A DNA stretch of 64,000 nucleotides from Brevibacterium linens ATCC 9172 (GTDB lineage Bacteria > Actinomycetota > Actinomycetes > Actinomycetales > Brevibacteriaceae). A model generated the notes under the pieces. The model ran no database searches, had not been told where the DNA came from, and was given only the letters and a program-made list of their open reading frames with translations. The first letter of the stretch is position 1, and each line of letters starts with the position of its first letter. The DNA is taken from the NCBI RefSeq assembly GCF_900169165.1, contig NZ_FXYY01000001.1, forward strand, positions 1 to 64,000. Reading direction: 5' to 3'. The translations under genes and the position numbers were made by a program. This document shows, piece by piece, positions 53,788 to 63,180 of this stretch.

Positions 53788-56700
53788 GCGATCGGCCTGT
53801 CTCTTCGAGTGAGGGAAGTTCTGGGGCATCCACCCAGGGTATGACAGGATTGCCGCTGAAGTAGGCATGCGCCGGCACGAACTCACCGCGCATGACCAGA
53901 GACGTCGCTCCCACCGTGGCGTTCTCACCGAGCGTGGATGCCGGGAGGATGACGCTGTTGGGTCCCAAGGTGGCGCCGGGATCGAACTGCACGGCATCGA
54001 GGCTCATCACCCGATCATGGAACAGGTGAGTCTGGACCACACAGCCGCGGTTGACCGTCGAGTTGTCCCCGAGTTCGACGAGGTCGGCCTCCGGCAGCCA
54101 GTAGCTCTCACACCACACGCCGTGCCCGATGCTGGCGCCCATCGCCCGCAGGTACCACACGATCGCCGGCGTGCCCACGGCGTTCCTGGTGAACCAGGGG
54201 GCGGCCACGAGTTCGACGAAGCAGTCGGCGACCTCGTTGCGCCAGATGAATGACGACCACAGCGGATGCTCCCCGGGGCGGATGGGGCCGACGAGGATCC
54301 ACTTCGCCGCCACGGCCAGTCCCGCCGCCACAGCACCTGCGGCCATCATCACGATGCCCGAGGTGAGCAGGGCCAGCAGCACCGAGGCGAGGAACGTCGT
54401 CGACTCTGCAGCCACCCCGCCCGACAGTCCCAGGAAGAACCAGATGGTGAGGACGACTCCGGTGATGAGCAGACCGCCGGCGATGATCGATGAGATCCGC
54501 AGCGTCTCCCAGAAGGCACGTGCGGCCCTGACCCCGAAGGTCGGGGCATAGGTGAGCGACTCGTCGGACTCCACGGCCGCGCGGCGCAGCTGCACCGGGG
54601 GAGAACCGAGCCACGACGACCCCTTCTTCGCCTTCGCCGGCGCTGCCGAGAGCACCGCGACGAGGGAGTTCTTCGGCACCCTGCGGCCGGGGGAGGCGAT
54701 CCCCGAGTTGCCGAGGAAGGCGCGTTTACCGACCTTCGCCCGCCCGGCCCGCATCCAGCCGTGGCCGAGTTCGTAGCTGGCGACCATGGTGTCATCGGCG
54801 AGGAAGGCGCCGGCGGCGATCGTCGTCATCTTCGGAACGAAGACGACCGTCGAGATCTCCGTGCCCGGCCCGACCTTCGCACCGAGGAGGCGCAGCCACC
54901 ACGGGGTGAGCATCGACGCGTAGAGGGGGAACAGCAGGTCCCGGGCCATGTCGAGCAGACGCTCGGTCGCCCACACCCGATAACCTCTGGCCGAACGGAC
55001 GGGGAACTCGCCCTCGTCCATGCCGATCGCCAGAATCCGCACCGCGATGAGGACCAACAGGGCCGTGGTGACGAACCACAGGCACGCGACCACGGGCGAC
55101 CATGCCGCCAACAGCCAGGGAGACTCGACGACCTCGATCCCGGAGACCCCGAGCATGAGGGCGATGCCCGGCACCACCGCCAGGTACGGCAGGAGCGCAT
55201 TGATCTGGGAACCGACGGCATAGAACAGGAACGGCAGCCGTCGCCTCGGCGGGGGAGCCGGCCAGGACTTCTTCGCCTTCCCGACGCGCACCACCGGTGA
55301 ACCCGAGTAGATCTGGTTCTTCCGCACCCGCCCGGTCACCGCCGATCCGGCTTCGACGAGGGCCCCGACCCCCACCTCGGCGCCGGGCATGAGCGTCGAC
55401 CGGGCACCGATCGTGGCATTGCGACTGATGTCGATGCGTCCGATGCGCAGCAGATCACCGTCGACCCACCAGCCCTTGAGATCGACCTCGGGTTCGATCG
55501 CCGCACCCTCGCCGAGGGTGAGGAGACCGGTCACCGGCGGCACCGAATGCAGATCGGCATCGGGCCCGATCCGGTTGCCCAGCAGCTTCGCGTACCAGGT
55601 CACCCAGGGAGCGCTCGCCACCGAGACCGCCGCGGCGAGATCCGCGATGTGTTCGGCCAGCCACAGCCGCTTGTGCACCCAGCCCGAGCGCGGATAGACC
55701 CCGGGCCGGATCCCGATCATGAGCAGCCGTGCCGCTCCTGCCGAGATGAGCATCCGCCCCCATGCGGTGACGAAGACGAGGAAGAGGACGGCGACGACCG
55801 GCCACGGAGTCAGCGGCAGATCCGCGCCCAGACTCACGCCGAGGTTCGCCGCCACCATCGCCAGCACCACCCACCGGACCCCTCCGAGGATGTGCACCGG
55901 AATCCCGAGCAGCACCTGGAAGGCCTGCATCCCTCGGGAGGTCCGGGTGATCGTGCGCTTGGGTCCCGTCGGTCCGATCCCGGATCCTTCCTCGCCGAGG
56001 CAGAGCCCTGCCAGGGCGCCGAAGCGCGGATGGGCGTAGATATCGCCGACGGTGACGCTGGGATGGCGGGTGCGCAGACGGGACACGAGCTGTGCCGCAC
56101 CCAGGGAGCCGCCGCCGGCCGTGAAGAAGTCCGTATCGCTGCCCGGACGGGCGCCGAGGACCGCGGCCCACTGCTGCCCCACCCACTCCGTGTCGTGGTC
56201 GAAGACCTCATCGGATCCGGCCGCCTCGGTGCCGGCGTCGAGCGGCCAGGGCAGGGCATTGCGGTCGACCTTGCCGGAGGTCTTCGTGGGCAGGTCCGCG
56301 ACGAGAGCCAGACGGGGAACGAGCGCGGCAGGCAGTTCGTCGCGCAGCCGCGCCTCCCAATCGGGAAGGTCGGCCTCGCCCGCACCGGCACCGGGGGCGA
56401 GATAGCCGATGAGGACGTCCGTGCCGGCCGCGGTCTTCTTCACCGCGGCCGCGGCACCTTCGACACCGGGCAGGGCCTGCAGGGCGGCATCGATCTCGCC
56501 GAGTTCGATGCGCCTGCCGCCGAGCTTGATCTGCTCATCGGCACGGCCGACGAAGATGAGCCCGGCCGGATCGTTGACGACGAGGTCGCCGGACCGGTAC
56601 GCCCGGTCCCAGCCGAGGCTCGGCATGGGGGCGAACTTCTCGGCGTCCTTCGCCGGATCGAGGTAGCGGGCCAGTCCGACCCCGCCGATGATGAGTTCGC

Positions 56701-57718
56701 CGGTCTCGCCTGCGGCGACGGGTACTCCCGCGGCATCGACGACGGCGAGGTCCCAGCCCTTGAGGGGCAGGCCGATGCGCACCGGCTCGGACCCGTCGAG
56801 CATGGCCGCACAGGCGACGACGGTCGCCTCGGTGGGGCCATAGGTGTTCCACACCTCGCGGTCGTCGTCGCGCAGCCGGCGGCCGAGCTCGGGCGGGCAG
56901 GCCTCTCCGCCGAAGATGAGGAGGCGGACGTTGTCGAGACTCTCTGCCGGCCACAGTGCGGCCAGGGTCGGCACGGTCGAGACGACGGTGATCTGCCGCG
57001 ATGACAGCCACGGACCCAGATCCATCCCGGACTTCACCAGTGCACGCGGGGCCGGGACCAAGCACGCGCCGTGCCTCCACGCCAGCCACATCTCCTCACA
57101 GCTGGCGTCGAAGGCCACGGACAGTCCGGCCAGCACGCGATCGCCGGATCCCAGCGGCTCCTCGACACAGAACAGGGCCGCCTCCGCGTCGACGAAGGCC
57201 GCCGCCGAACGGTGAGTGACGGCAACGCCCTTCGGGGTGCCCGTCGATCCGGAGGTGAAGATCACCCAGCAGTCGTCATCGGGAGTGGGCGACCGCAGCT
57301 CCGAGCGATCGAGGGGCCCGCGGTCGGTGCGGGATTCGATGTGTGGTCCGGCGGTGATCACCCCGGTCACGGCCGCCTCGGCGAAGACGGTGCGCGCGCG
57401 TTCATCCGGGTCGTCGACATCGACGGGAACGTAGGCCGCGCCGAGCATGAGCGTGGACAGGATCGCCAGGTACAGGTCCACCGATCCCGAGGGGACACGG
57501 ATGCCGACCTTGTCCCCGGGCCCGATTCCGGCAGCGGCCATCTCCAGGGCGAGATCGCGGATCGCGGTGATGAGCTCAGAGTAGCTGAGCACCCGAGCGC
57601 CGTCGTCGAGGGCAGGCTGATCGGGATGAGCAGCGGCCGACTCGAGGAGGACGTCGATGAGGGTGCGGTCCTCACGGGGACGTACGGGGGATGGGAACTG
57701 CGGTGCGTATTCTCTCAC
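53780..57718 (-). CDS. Pls-like NRPS-type synthetase with membrane/hexapeptide-repeat C-terminal part
   Basis: A 1,312-residue protein. Residues 1–500 form an adenylation domain: A3 TSGSTGTPKG 155–164, Asp204 (the usual amino-group contact) in VAFDASCEEMW, A5 NTYGPTEA 291–298, A8 GRADEQIKLGGRRIELGE, and A10 Lys483. Residues 510–575 are a carrier domain with the phosphopantetheine Ser538 in GGGSLGA. From about 600 to the end come roughly six membrane segments alternating with three soluble left-handed β-helix (hexapeptide) regions, e.g. RNATIGARSTLMPGAEVGVGA. This is the architecture of ε-poly-L-lysine synthetase (Pls) and its relatives: a membrane-bound, condensation-domain-free homopoly(amino acid) synthetase. 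Which amino acid is used cannot be read. Confidence 0.85.
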   Translation of the reverse strand: MREYAPQFPSPVRPREDRTLIDVLLESAAAHPDQPALDDGARVLSYSELITAIRDLALEMAAAGIGPGDKVGIRVPSGSVDLYLAILSTLMLGAAYVPVDVDDPDERARTVFAEAAVTGVITAGPHIESRTDRGPLDRSELRSPTPDDDCWVIFTSGSTGTPKGVAVTHRSAAAFVDAEAALFCVEEPLGSGDRVLAGLSVAFDASCEEMWLAWRHGACLVPAPRALVKSGMDLGPWLSSRQITVVSTVPTLAALWPAESLDNVRLLIFGGEACPPELGRRLRDDDREVWNTYGPTEATVVACAAMLDGSEPVRIGLPLKGWDLAVVDAAGVPVAAGETGELIIGGVGLARYLDPAKDAEKFAPMPSLGWDRAYRSGDLVVNDPAGLIFVGRADEQIKLGGRRIELGEIDAALQALPGVEGAAAAVKKTAAGTDVLIGYLAPGAGAGEADLPDWEARLRDELPAALVPRLALVADLPTKTSGKVDRNALPWPLDAGTEAAGSDEVFDHDTEWVGQQWAAVLGARPGSDTDFFTAGGGSLGAAQLVSRLRTRHPSVTVGDIYAHPRFGALAGLCLGEEGSGIGPTGPKRTITRTSRGMQAFQVLLGIPVHILGGVRWVVLAMVAANLGVSLGADLPLTPWPVVAVLFLVFVTAWGRMLISAGAARLLMIGIRPGVYPRSGWVHKRLWLAEHIADLAAAVSVASAPWVTWYAKLLGNRIGPDADLHSVPPVTGLLTLGEGAAIEPEVDLKGWWVDGDLLRIGRIDISRNATIGARSTLMPGAEVGVGALVEAGSAVTGRVRKNQIYSGSPVVRVGKAKKSWPAPPPRRRLPFLFYAVGSQINALLPYLAVVPGIALMLGVSGIEVVESPWLLAAWSPVVACLWFVTTALLVLIAVRILAIGMDEGEFPVRSARGYRVWATERLLDMARDLLFPLYASMLTPWWLRLLGAKVGPGTEISTVVFVPKMTTIAAGAFLADDTMVASYELGHGWMRAGRAKVGKRAFLGNSGIASPGRRVPKNSLVAVLSAAPAKAKKGSSWLGSPPVQLRRAAVESDESLTYAPTFGVRAARAFWETLRISSIIAGGLLITGVVLTIWFFLGLSGGVAAESTTFLASVLLALLTSGIVMMAAGAVAAGLAVAAKWILVGPIRPGEHPLWSSFIWRNEVADCFVELVAAPWFTRNAVGTPAIVWYLRAMGASIGHGVWCESYWLPEADLVELGDNSTVNRGCVVQTHLFHDRVMSLDAVQFDPGATLGPNSVILPASTLGENATVGATSLVMRGEFVPAHAYFSGNPVIPWVDAPELPSLEETGRSHA

Positions 57719-57975
57719 GTGTCTTCCGGGTCGATCGGGAGCTGACTGGTGCCGGGGCGACCGGCACCGCCGGTGAACGTAGCCGACGAAGGTGTCGCGG
57801 ACGTGAACTCGGGTCGGGACGCCTCATGTGCGCGTTCCGGGTCCACGGCCCCATCGTATCGTCAGCGCTGTCCTGATCAGCGCGCGGATCGTCACGGCGG
57901 GGGCGTCCGTGATAGATGTGAGTAGACGACCGTCCACGGTCGACCAGCTGACTTTCAACGATGAGGAGCACGCCC
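57719..57975. other. Divergent intergenic region between the Pls-like gene and the amidohydrolase
   Basis: 257 nt with no supported gene. It should hold both promoters. No operator or terminator was recognised. Confidence 0.4.
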
Positions 57976-59190
57976 ATGGTCACAGTACTCACCCACGCCA
58001 CAGTCTTCGACGGAACCCGCTTCCTGCCCGGCACCCGGGACGTCGTCGTCGACGGAGGTCGGATCGCCGCGGTGACCGAAGGAGGGCAGGGCTCGCACAA
58101 CGCCGGAGACAACCACATCGACTGCACGGGACAGACGATCATTCCCGGAGTCATCGACTGCCACGTCCACCTCACGAGCTCCGGCGCGGCAGCCACCTCG
58201 AACTTCCACGATCCGTTCTCGCTGCAGTTCTATAACTCGGTGAAGAATATGGAAGCCACCCTCAAGGGCGGAGTGACGACCGTGCGCGACGCCGGCGGCA
58301 CCGACCTCGGCGCGAAAGTCGCCGTCGAGACCGGTGTGGTGCGCGGTCCGCGACTGACGATCGCCGTGAACATCATGTCCCAGACCGGCGGGCACGGGGA
58401 CTTCCACCTCGTCTCCGGAGCCGAATCCCCGTTCCTGGCCCCGCACCCGGGCCGGCCGTCGGGAGTCGCCGACGGACTCGAAGAGGTGCAGAAGAAGGCC
58501 CGGGAGCTGCTGCGGGCCGGGGCCGACCACATCAAGATCTGTTCGACCGGGGGAGTGCTGTCCCCGCGGGACGACCCGCGGCACTCGCAGTTCACAGAAG
58601 CCGAGATCTCCGTCATCGTCGCCGAGGCGGCCGCCCAAGGTGCCCATGTCATGTCCCATGCCCAGGGCGCACCGGGAATCAAGAACGCCGTGCGCGCCGG
58701 GGTGCGGTCGATCGAACACGGCATCTACCTCGACGACGAAGCCATCGACCTCATGCGTGAGCACGGCACCTACCTCGTCCCGACCCTGCAGGCTCCGCAG
58801 GCCGTCATCAAGGCCGCCGATGCCGGGGCCGGTCTGCCCGCCTCCGTCGTGGACAAGGCCCGGCGCGTCGTCGACGCCCACCAGGAGTCGATCGCCCGGG
58901 CCCACGAGGCGGGAGTCCCGATCGCCCTGGGCACCGATGCCGGAGTCGGCCCACACGGGCAGAACCTCGAAGAGATCAGCCTGCTGGCCGAGGTGGGACT
59001 GTCCACAACGGAGGCGCTCGCCGCCGGAACTTCCGTGGCCGCCCGGCTGCTCGATGACGATCGGGTTGGGCGGATCAGCGAGGGCGGGCTGGCCGACCTC
59101 GTCGTCGTGGACGGTGACCTGCGCACAGCCGACGTCCGCGGAATCGAGGACCGGGTCAACTCCGTCTACCTCGACGGTGCGCTCGTCTGA
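57976..59190 (+). CDS. Amidohydrolase (imidazolonepropionase/Xaa-Pro dipeptidase-like)
   Basis: A 404-residue metal-dependent hydrolase of the amidohydrolase superfamily. PGVIDCHVHL near residues 56–65 supplies the HxH metal ligands, KICSTGG the carboxylated-Lys region near 190, MSHAQG near 224, SIEHGIYLDD near 245 and LGTDAGVG near 321 the catalytic Asp. The closest described relatives hydrolyse prolyl dipeptides or cyclic amides; the substrate here is open. The ATG at 57976 has GAGGAG upstream. An ATG 15 nt earlier is less well placed. Confidence 0.82.
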   Translation: MVTVLTHATVFDGTRFLPGTRDVVVDGGRIAAVTEGGQGSHNAGDNHIDCTGQTIIPGVIDCHVHLTSSGAAATSNFHDPFSLQFYNSVKNMEATLKGGVTTVRDAGGTDLGAKVAVETGVVRGPRLTIAVNIMSQTGGHGDFHLVSGAESPFLAPHPGRPSGVADGLEEVQKKARELLRAGADHIKICSTGGVLSPRDDPRHSQFTEAEISVIVAEAAAQGAHVMSHAQGAPGIKNAVRAGVRSIEHGIYLDDEAIDLMREHGTYLVPTLQAPQAVIKAADAGAGLPASVVDKARRVVDAHQESIARAHEAGVPIALGTDAGVGPHGQNLEEISLLAEVGLSTTEALAAGTSVAARLLDDDRVGRISEGGLADLVVVDGDLRTADVRGIEDRVNSVYLDGALV

Positions 59191-59203
59191 GCGGTTGACC
59201 GAC

Positions 59204-59255
59204 GAGCCACGCCGCCGAGCCACGCCGCCGAGGAACGCCGCCGAGCAACGTCGCC
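59204..59255 (+). repeat. Four 13-bp tandem repeats
   Basis: GAGCCACGCCGCC ×2, then GAGGAACGCCGCC and GAGCAACGTCGCC, directly after the amidohydrolase gene. They lead into the terminator hairpin. Confidence 0.85.
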
Positions 59256-59306
59256 GAGGCGGTACGCCCGGCTCGTCCGTCGGCGAGGGCACAGCCGCCT
59301 CGGCGA
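59251..59306 (+). terminator. Inverted repeat after the amidohydrolase gene
   Basis: TCGCCGAGGCGG (59251–59262) and CCGCCTCGGCGA (59295–59306) form a perfect 12-bp stem with a 32-nt loop. The arms are two copies of the recurrent 12-mer of this window. Confidence 0.55.
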
Positions 59307-59334
59307 GTGAGATCGGTCTCGACCGAATGTTCAG

Positions 59335-59365
59335 TGAGGCAAACCTAACCTCATGAGGCTATGAT
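59335..59365 (+). promoter_or_regulatory. Iron-box (DtxR/IdeR-type) promoter
   Basis: TGAGGCAAACCTAACCTCA (59335–59353) matches 14 of 19 positions of the DtxR/IdeR consensus TTAGGTTAGCCTAACCTAA and is itself a dyad at its ends (TGAGG/CCTCA). It lies directly upstream of a good -10, TATGAT (59360–59365), covering the -35 region, so iron-loaded DtxR would repress transcription of the next gene. Confidence 0.6.
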
Positions 59366-59439
59366 GGGAGCGACCGATCCATCAGTCCGCAGCGCGCCAC
59401 TGCGGCGAGAATGCCCGGAGGGAGGAGTGGCCCGCACCG

Positions 59440-59943
59440 ATGAATCCGCTCGACTGGTCGTTCCCGATCGCCGTGACCTGGCTGATCATGTTCGGCATCA
59501 TCATCTGCCGCGCCGGCGGCACCTTCCTGCTCGGTCGCTTCGCACGCAGGGGAATCCGCCGATTCGCCCGGGTCGAGAGGATCATGGCCGGGCCCAAATA
59601 CCGCCGCGCCGAGGACACGATCGACCGCTTCGGGGCTCCCGTCGTGGCACTGAGCTTCCTCACCATCGGGCTGCAGACGGTGGTCAACCTCGCGGCCGGA
59701 ACCACGGGGATGCGTTACCGCCGCTACATCCCGGCGCTCGTCGTGGGCGGATCGCTGTGGGCGCTCATCTACTCGACCGTCGGGTTCCTCGGCTTCACAG
59801 CGGTGGCGCGGGCCTACCGGGCCGAACCTGGACTGACCGTCGGGCTGGGACTCGTGTTCGTCATCGCGATCATCGGTCTGCTCATCGGACTGCGCAGGGA
59901 CCGCGACCCCGCCGAAGAGTCGACCACCGCCTCGGCGAACTGA
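59440..59943 (+). CDS. DedA/VTT-like membrane protein
   Basis: A 167-residue membrane protein with hydrophobic segments at about residues 8–28, 66–88, 96–120 and 130–152. RFGAPVVALSFLTIGLQTVVNLAAGTTGMRYRRYIPALVVGG resembles the RFG..R..P..aG…M…F…N..G core of DedA/VTT proteins, but several usual Arg/Gly positions differ. The family includes lipid scramblases/flippases and ion-homeostasis proteins. It sits behind the predicted iron-box promoter, which is unexpected for DedA proteins. No good ribosome site is visible within 12 nt of the ATG. Confidence 0.6.
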   Translation: MNPLDWSFPIAVTWLIMFGIIICRAGGTFLLGRFARRGIRRFARVERIMAGPKYRRAEDTIDRFGAPVVALSFLTIGLQTVVNLAAGTTGMRYRRYIPALVVGGSLWALIYSTVGFLGFTAVARAYRAEPGLTVGLGLVFVIAIIGLLIGLRRDRDPAEESTTASAN

Positions 59944-60001
59944 CGGGCCTTCGCCCGCAGCCGGCGGCGAACTGGCAGGCCTTCGCCGGCAGCCGGCGGC
60001 C
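59938..60001 (+). repeat. Two 32-bp direct repeats
   Basis: Units at 59938–59969 and 59970–60001 share AACTG-x-C-x-GGCCTTCGCC and GCAGCCGGCGGC. They overlap the stop codon of the DedA-like gene; GC-rich dyads inside them may act as a terminator. Confidence 0.65.
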
Positions 60002-60162
60002 GACCGAAGGCCCTTGGTCCGACTGAAGGTCCGTGGTCCGCAGTTCTCGGTGTCCGTGTGGCAGGCCGTGATCCGAAACAGTGTACGAATTCAGTAAAGT
60101 GGGACAGCGTCAGGGTCGATGGGACGAGTCTGCTCGTCGACAGTGAGTGAAGGAGTCCCCGG

Positions 60163-61554
60163 ATGGTCGTGGCCTGGTGGAGCATCATTCCGTTCGTTCT
60201 GCTTCTCGGATGCATCGCGGTGCTCCCGCTCATCCCGGCTACGGAGACGATCTGGGACCGCAACCTCGTCAAGCTCATCGTCGCCCTCGTCCTCGGCGTG
60301 CCGATCGCCGTGTGGTTCCTGCTCAGCGGGGAGTCGGCGACCGTCATCCACGCGCTGCTCGAGTACTTCCAATTCATCATGCTCATCGGCAGCCTCTTCG
60401 TCGCCTCGGGCGGGATCTTCCTCGTCGGCGACATCAAGGCGACACCGCGGAACAACACGATCTTCCTCGCCGTCGGCTGTGTGCTCGCCTCGTTCATCGG
60501 CACCACGGGCGCGGCGATGCTGCTCATCCGCCCGATCCTCAACACGAACCAGGACCGCAGGCACCGCACCCACACGGTCATCTTTACGATCTTCATCGTC
60601 GCGAACTGCGGTGGTCTGCTCACACCGCTGGGCGATCCGCCGCTGTTCCTCGGCATGCTGCGTGGGGTCCCCTTCGAATGGACGTTCGGGCTGTGGCCGT
60701 ACTGGCTGTTCGTCAATGCTCTGCTGCTCATCAGCTACTTCGCCCTCGATACGAAGATGTATGCGAAGGAACCGGTCGAGGCCCTGGCCAAGGACGCCGA
60801 GCATGCGACGAAAATCGGCCTGCGCGGTGCCAGCGGTCTGCTGTTCCTGGCGATCATCATCGTCGCCGTCGCGTTCATCCCCTCGGTCGACCTGCACGCG
60901 ATCGACACGGGACATGCGAGTGCTTCGGACTTCGTGCCGTGGCGCGAGCTCGTCATGCTCGTGTCCGCGGCGACATCGTTCCTCGTCGGTGATCGCGGTG
61001 CCCGGTTCAACCTCAACAAGTTCACGTGGACGCCGATCCTCGAGGTCGGAGCGCTCTTCATCGGCATCTTCCTCACGATGATGCCGGCCCTGGCCTACCT
61101 CGGCCAGGTCGCCCACAAGATCCCGCTGGGCGAGATCTCCCTATTCGTCTTCACCGGCGGTCTCTCCTCCGTCCTCGACAACGCCCCGACCTATGTCACC
61201 TTCTTCGAGATGGCCGCTCAGGTGCCGGGCGAACCGCGAGTGGCGGGAGTGTCCGAGACGCTGCTCATCGCGGTCTCGCTCGGTGCCGTCATGGGCGGGG
61301 CCATCACCTACATCGGCAACGGGCCGAACTTCATGGTCAAATCCGTCACGGATTCGGCGAACGTGGCGATGCCGAGCTTCGGCGGCTATGTGTGGTGGTC
61401 GCTGCGCCGCCTCGTCCCGATCCTCGCCTCGATGGTGCTCGTCTTCATGACCGACTCGCTGTGGTGGAGCCTGCTCGGAGTCCTTCTCGCGCTCGTGATC
61501 CTCGGACAGGCCGGGCGAGACCTGCGCGCAGCGACAATCGTCGAGACAGAATGA
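60163..61554 (+). CDS. Ion transporter superfamily protein, sodium:proton antiporter-like
   Basis: A 463-residue membrane protein with about 12–13 hydrophobic segments. The pair of short motifs NCGGLLTPLGDPPLFLGML (about 150–168) and ITYIGNGPNFMVKS near 386–399, with SSVLDNAPTYVTFFEMA near 342–358, is the inverted-repeat pattern of the IT superfamily branch that includes NhaD/ArsB-like antiporters. Na+/H+ exchange is likely, organic anion transport possible. GAAGGAG precedes the ATG by 7 nt, and a TAAAGT -10-like hexamer lies about 60 nt upstream. Its stop overlaps the next ATG. Confidence 0.75.
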   Translation: MVVAWWSIIPFVLLLGCIAVLPLIPATETIWDRNLVKLIVALVLGVPIAVWFLLSGESATVIHALLEYFQFIMLIGSLFVASGGIFLVGDIKATPRNNTIFLAVGCVLASFIGTTGAAMLLIRPILNTNQDRRHRTHTVIFTIFIVANCGGLLTPLGDPPLFLGMLRGVPFEWTFGLWPYWLFVNALLLISYFALDTKMYAKEPVEALAKDAEHATKIGLRGASGLLFLAIIIVAVAFIPSVDLHAIDTGHASASDFVPWRELVMLVSAATSFLVGDRGARFNLNKFTWTPILEVGALFIGIFLTMMPALAYLGQVAHKIPLGEISLFVFTGGLSSVLDNAPTYVTFFEMAAQVPGEPRVAGVSETLLIAVSLGAVMGGAITYIGNGPNFMVKSVTDSANVAMPSFGGYVWWSLRRLVPILASMVLVFMTDSLWWSLLGVLLALVILGQAGRDLRAATIVETE

Positions 61555-62789
61555 GGGCCGCGGCCGGAGTCGGGCTCTACTTCACCGGCAACGGGGCCGT
61601 CTTCGCGGCTCTCCTGCCGTGGTATCCGCTGCTGGTCGACCGACTCGGGCTGAGTTCCTGGCAGTTCGGCCTTGTCGTCGCCTGCTTCGCCGTCGGGTCG
61701 CTGCTGTCCTCGGCCCTGCCTGCCGCGCTCATCACCCGGTTCGGAGCCCATCGAGTCGTCATCGTCGGGACGGTGATGCTCGGTGCGGCCGCCTGCGCGA
61801 CGGCATGGTCGGTCAACGGCGTGATGATGGCAATCTGCCTGCTCCTGCTGGGGTGCTGCGATGCGATCGTCGACGTCGCGCAGAACGTCGTCGGCATCTC
61901 CGTCCAGGAGCGGGCCGGCCGCTCGATCCTGTCATCGATGCATGCGCTGTGGAGCCTCGGCGGACTGCTCAGCGGAGCCGCCGCGACCGCGGCCGCCAGC
62001 GCAGGTGCCGACATGCGGGTGTGGCTGGCGATCATCGGCACCGCAGCCGTGCTCATCACGATCGTGGGTCGGCGCCTCATCGGCGGATATGCCTCGCCGA
62101 GGCGGATCGCCGGCTCCGATGCCGATTCGGCGAGTGGGAGCGAAACGGACTCCCGTACTGCCGAGCAGAGCGGCTCCGGTCCCGACGGTGGGAGACGCGG
62201 CGGAGACGGGGCGGCGGGCCGCTCGAAGCGAGCGATCATGGCGGCGGTGCTGCCCTTGGCGATCGTGGCGATCTGCGGCGCCGTGGTCGAAGACGTCGCG
62301 AACAACTGGGCAGGGCTGGCCGCGGTCGATTTCGCTGACGTTCCGGCCGCCTCGGCGGGGATCGCCTTCAGCATCGTCATCGGCAGCCAATGTCTCGGAC
62401 GGTTCAGCGGGGACGTGCTCGTGACGAGGTTCGGGGCCGGTCGGGTCGCACGCCTCGGTGGCGGACTCATCGCTCTCGGCGGGATCGGGGCCATCACGGC
62501 CCAGGAGCCGATCCTGCTGCTCATCTCGATGGGAGCGTTCGGATTCGGGTCTGCGACGCTCGTGCCCGGTGCACTCGGCGCTGCTGGCCGTCTGCCCGGA
62601 GTGGGCCGGGCCGGGGGAGTGACGCTGGTGAACTGGCTGATGCGGGTCGGCTACCTCGGGACGAGCCCGCTGATCGGGGTCGTCGCCACCGGAGCCGGAC
62701 TGCGATGGGGTCTGGGCATCCTCGTGCTCATCGGCATCCTGACGATGGTCTTCGCGCACCGCCTGGGCGTGAGAAGCGATGAACGATGA
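61551..62789 (+). CDS. MFS transporter
   Basis: A 412-residue major facilitator with 12 hydrophobic segments. The loop 2–3 region reads AALITRFGAHRVVIVG, the MFS motif A position, with weak conservation. A charged Gly/Ser/Asp/Arg-rich cytoplasmic loop of about 45 residues (about 185–225) separates the two six-helix halves. The pattern MHALWSLGGLLSGA near 124–137 resembles the FucP/YbjJ-like inner-membrane MFS group. It is coupled to the antiporter-like gene by an ATGA overlap. The substrate is unknown. Confidence 0.78.
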   Translation: MRAAAGVGLYFTGNGAVFAALLPWYPLLVDRLGLSSWQFGLVVACFAVGSLLSSALPAALITRFGAHRVVIVGTVMLGAAACATAWSVNGVMMAICLLLLGCCDAIVDVAQNVVGISVQERAGRSILSSMHALWSLGGLLSGAAATAAASAGADMRVWLAIIGTAAVLITIVGRRLIGGYASPRRIAGSDADSASGSETDSRTAEQSGSGPDGGRRGGDGAAGRSKRAIMAAVLPLAIVAICGAVVEDVANNWAGLAAVDFADVPAASAGIAFSIVIGSQCLGRFSGDVLVTRFGAGRVARLGGGLIALGGIGAITAQEPILLLISMGAFGFGSATLVPGALGAAGRLPGVGRAGGVTLVNWLMRVGYLGTSPLIGVVATGAGLRWGLGILVLIGILTMVFAHRLGVRSDER

Positions 62790-62808
62790 TCTTCTCAGGC
62801 AACGAAAA

Positions 62809-62847
62809 ATGTGCCGCTCCTTCGTATGGACGAAGTGGCGACACATT
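62809..62847. terminator. Hairpin between the MFS gene and tRNA-Pro
   Basis: An 18-bp imperfect stem (AATGTGCCGCTCCTTCGT with ACGAAGTGGCGACACATT, three mismatches), loop ATGG, with A-rich and T-rich flanks. It lies between convergent units and can act on both strands. Confidence 0.7.
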
Positions 62848-62873
62848 CTCTCAGAAGCGGGTGGTGACCCTGG

Positions 62874-62950
62874 TGGTCGGGCTAGCGGGATTTGAACCCA
62901 CGACCTCTTCACCCCCAGTGAAGCGCGCTACCAAGCTGCGCCATAGCCCG
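62874..62950 (-). tRNA. tRNA-Pro (anticodon GGG)
   Basis: The minus strand folds into a 77-nt tRNA: acceptor stem CGGGCTA/TAGCCCG, D-arm GCGCAGCTTGGTAGCGC, anticodon arm CTTCA-CTGGGGG-TGAAG with GGG, T-loop GGTTCAAATCC and an encoded CCA end. All invariant positions checked by eye are present. Confidence 0.95.
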
Positions 62951-63180
62951 TTACCGTACTCCCTCGTGGGCAACGAGAACTAGCTTATACCGATCGGGGG
63001 TCAACTGCCAAAACCGCGTTCCGTGACCTTCGAAAAACAGGTATCATCCCAGGTGGATACCGAAGAAGCGGGACATGCAGTGGCCTGTCAGGGTGACTCG
63101 GTACCATTTCCGTTTCGTGATTGTTATGAACGTGGCTCAGGCGGCTATGCTTGGTACACCGACAAACTAGAGGAGTCGAC

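Noticed and set aside
57672..58196. 174-codon minus-strand frame between the Pls-like gene and the amidohydrolase
   Set aside because: It overlaps the start of two convincing genes and shows no domain or signal.
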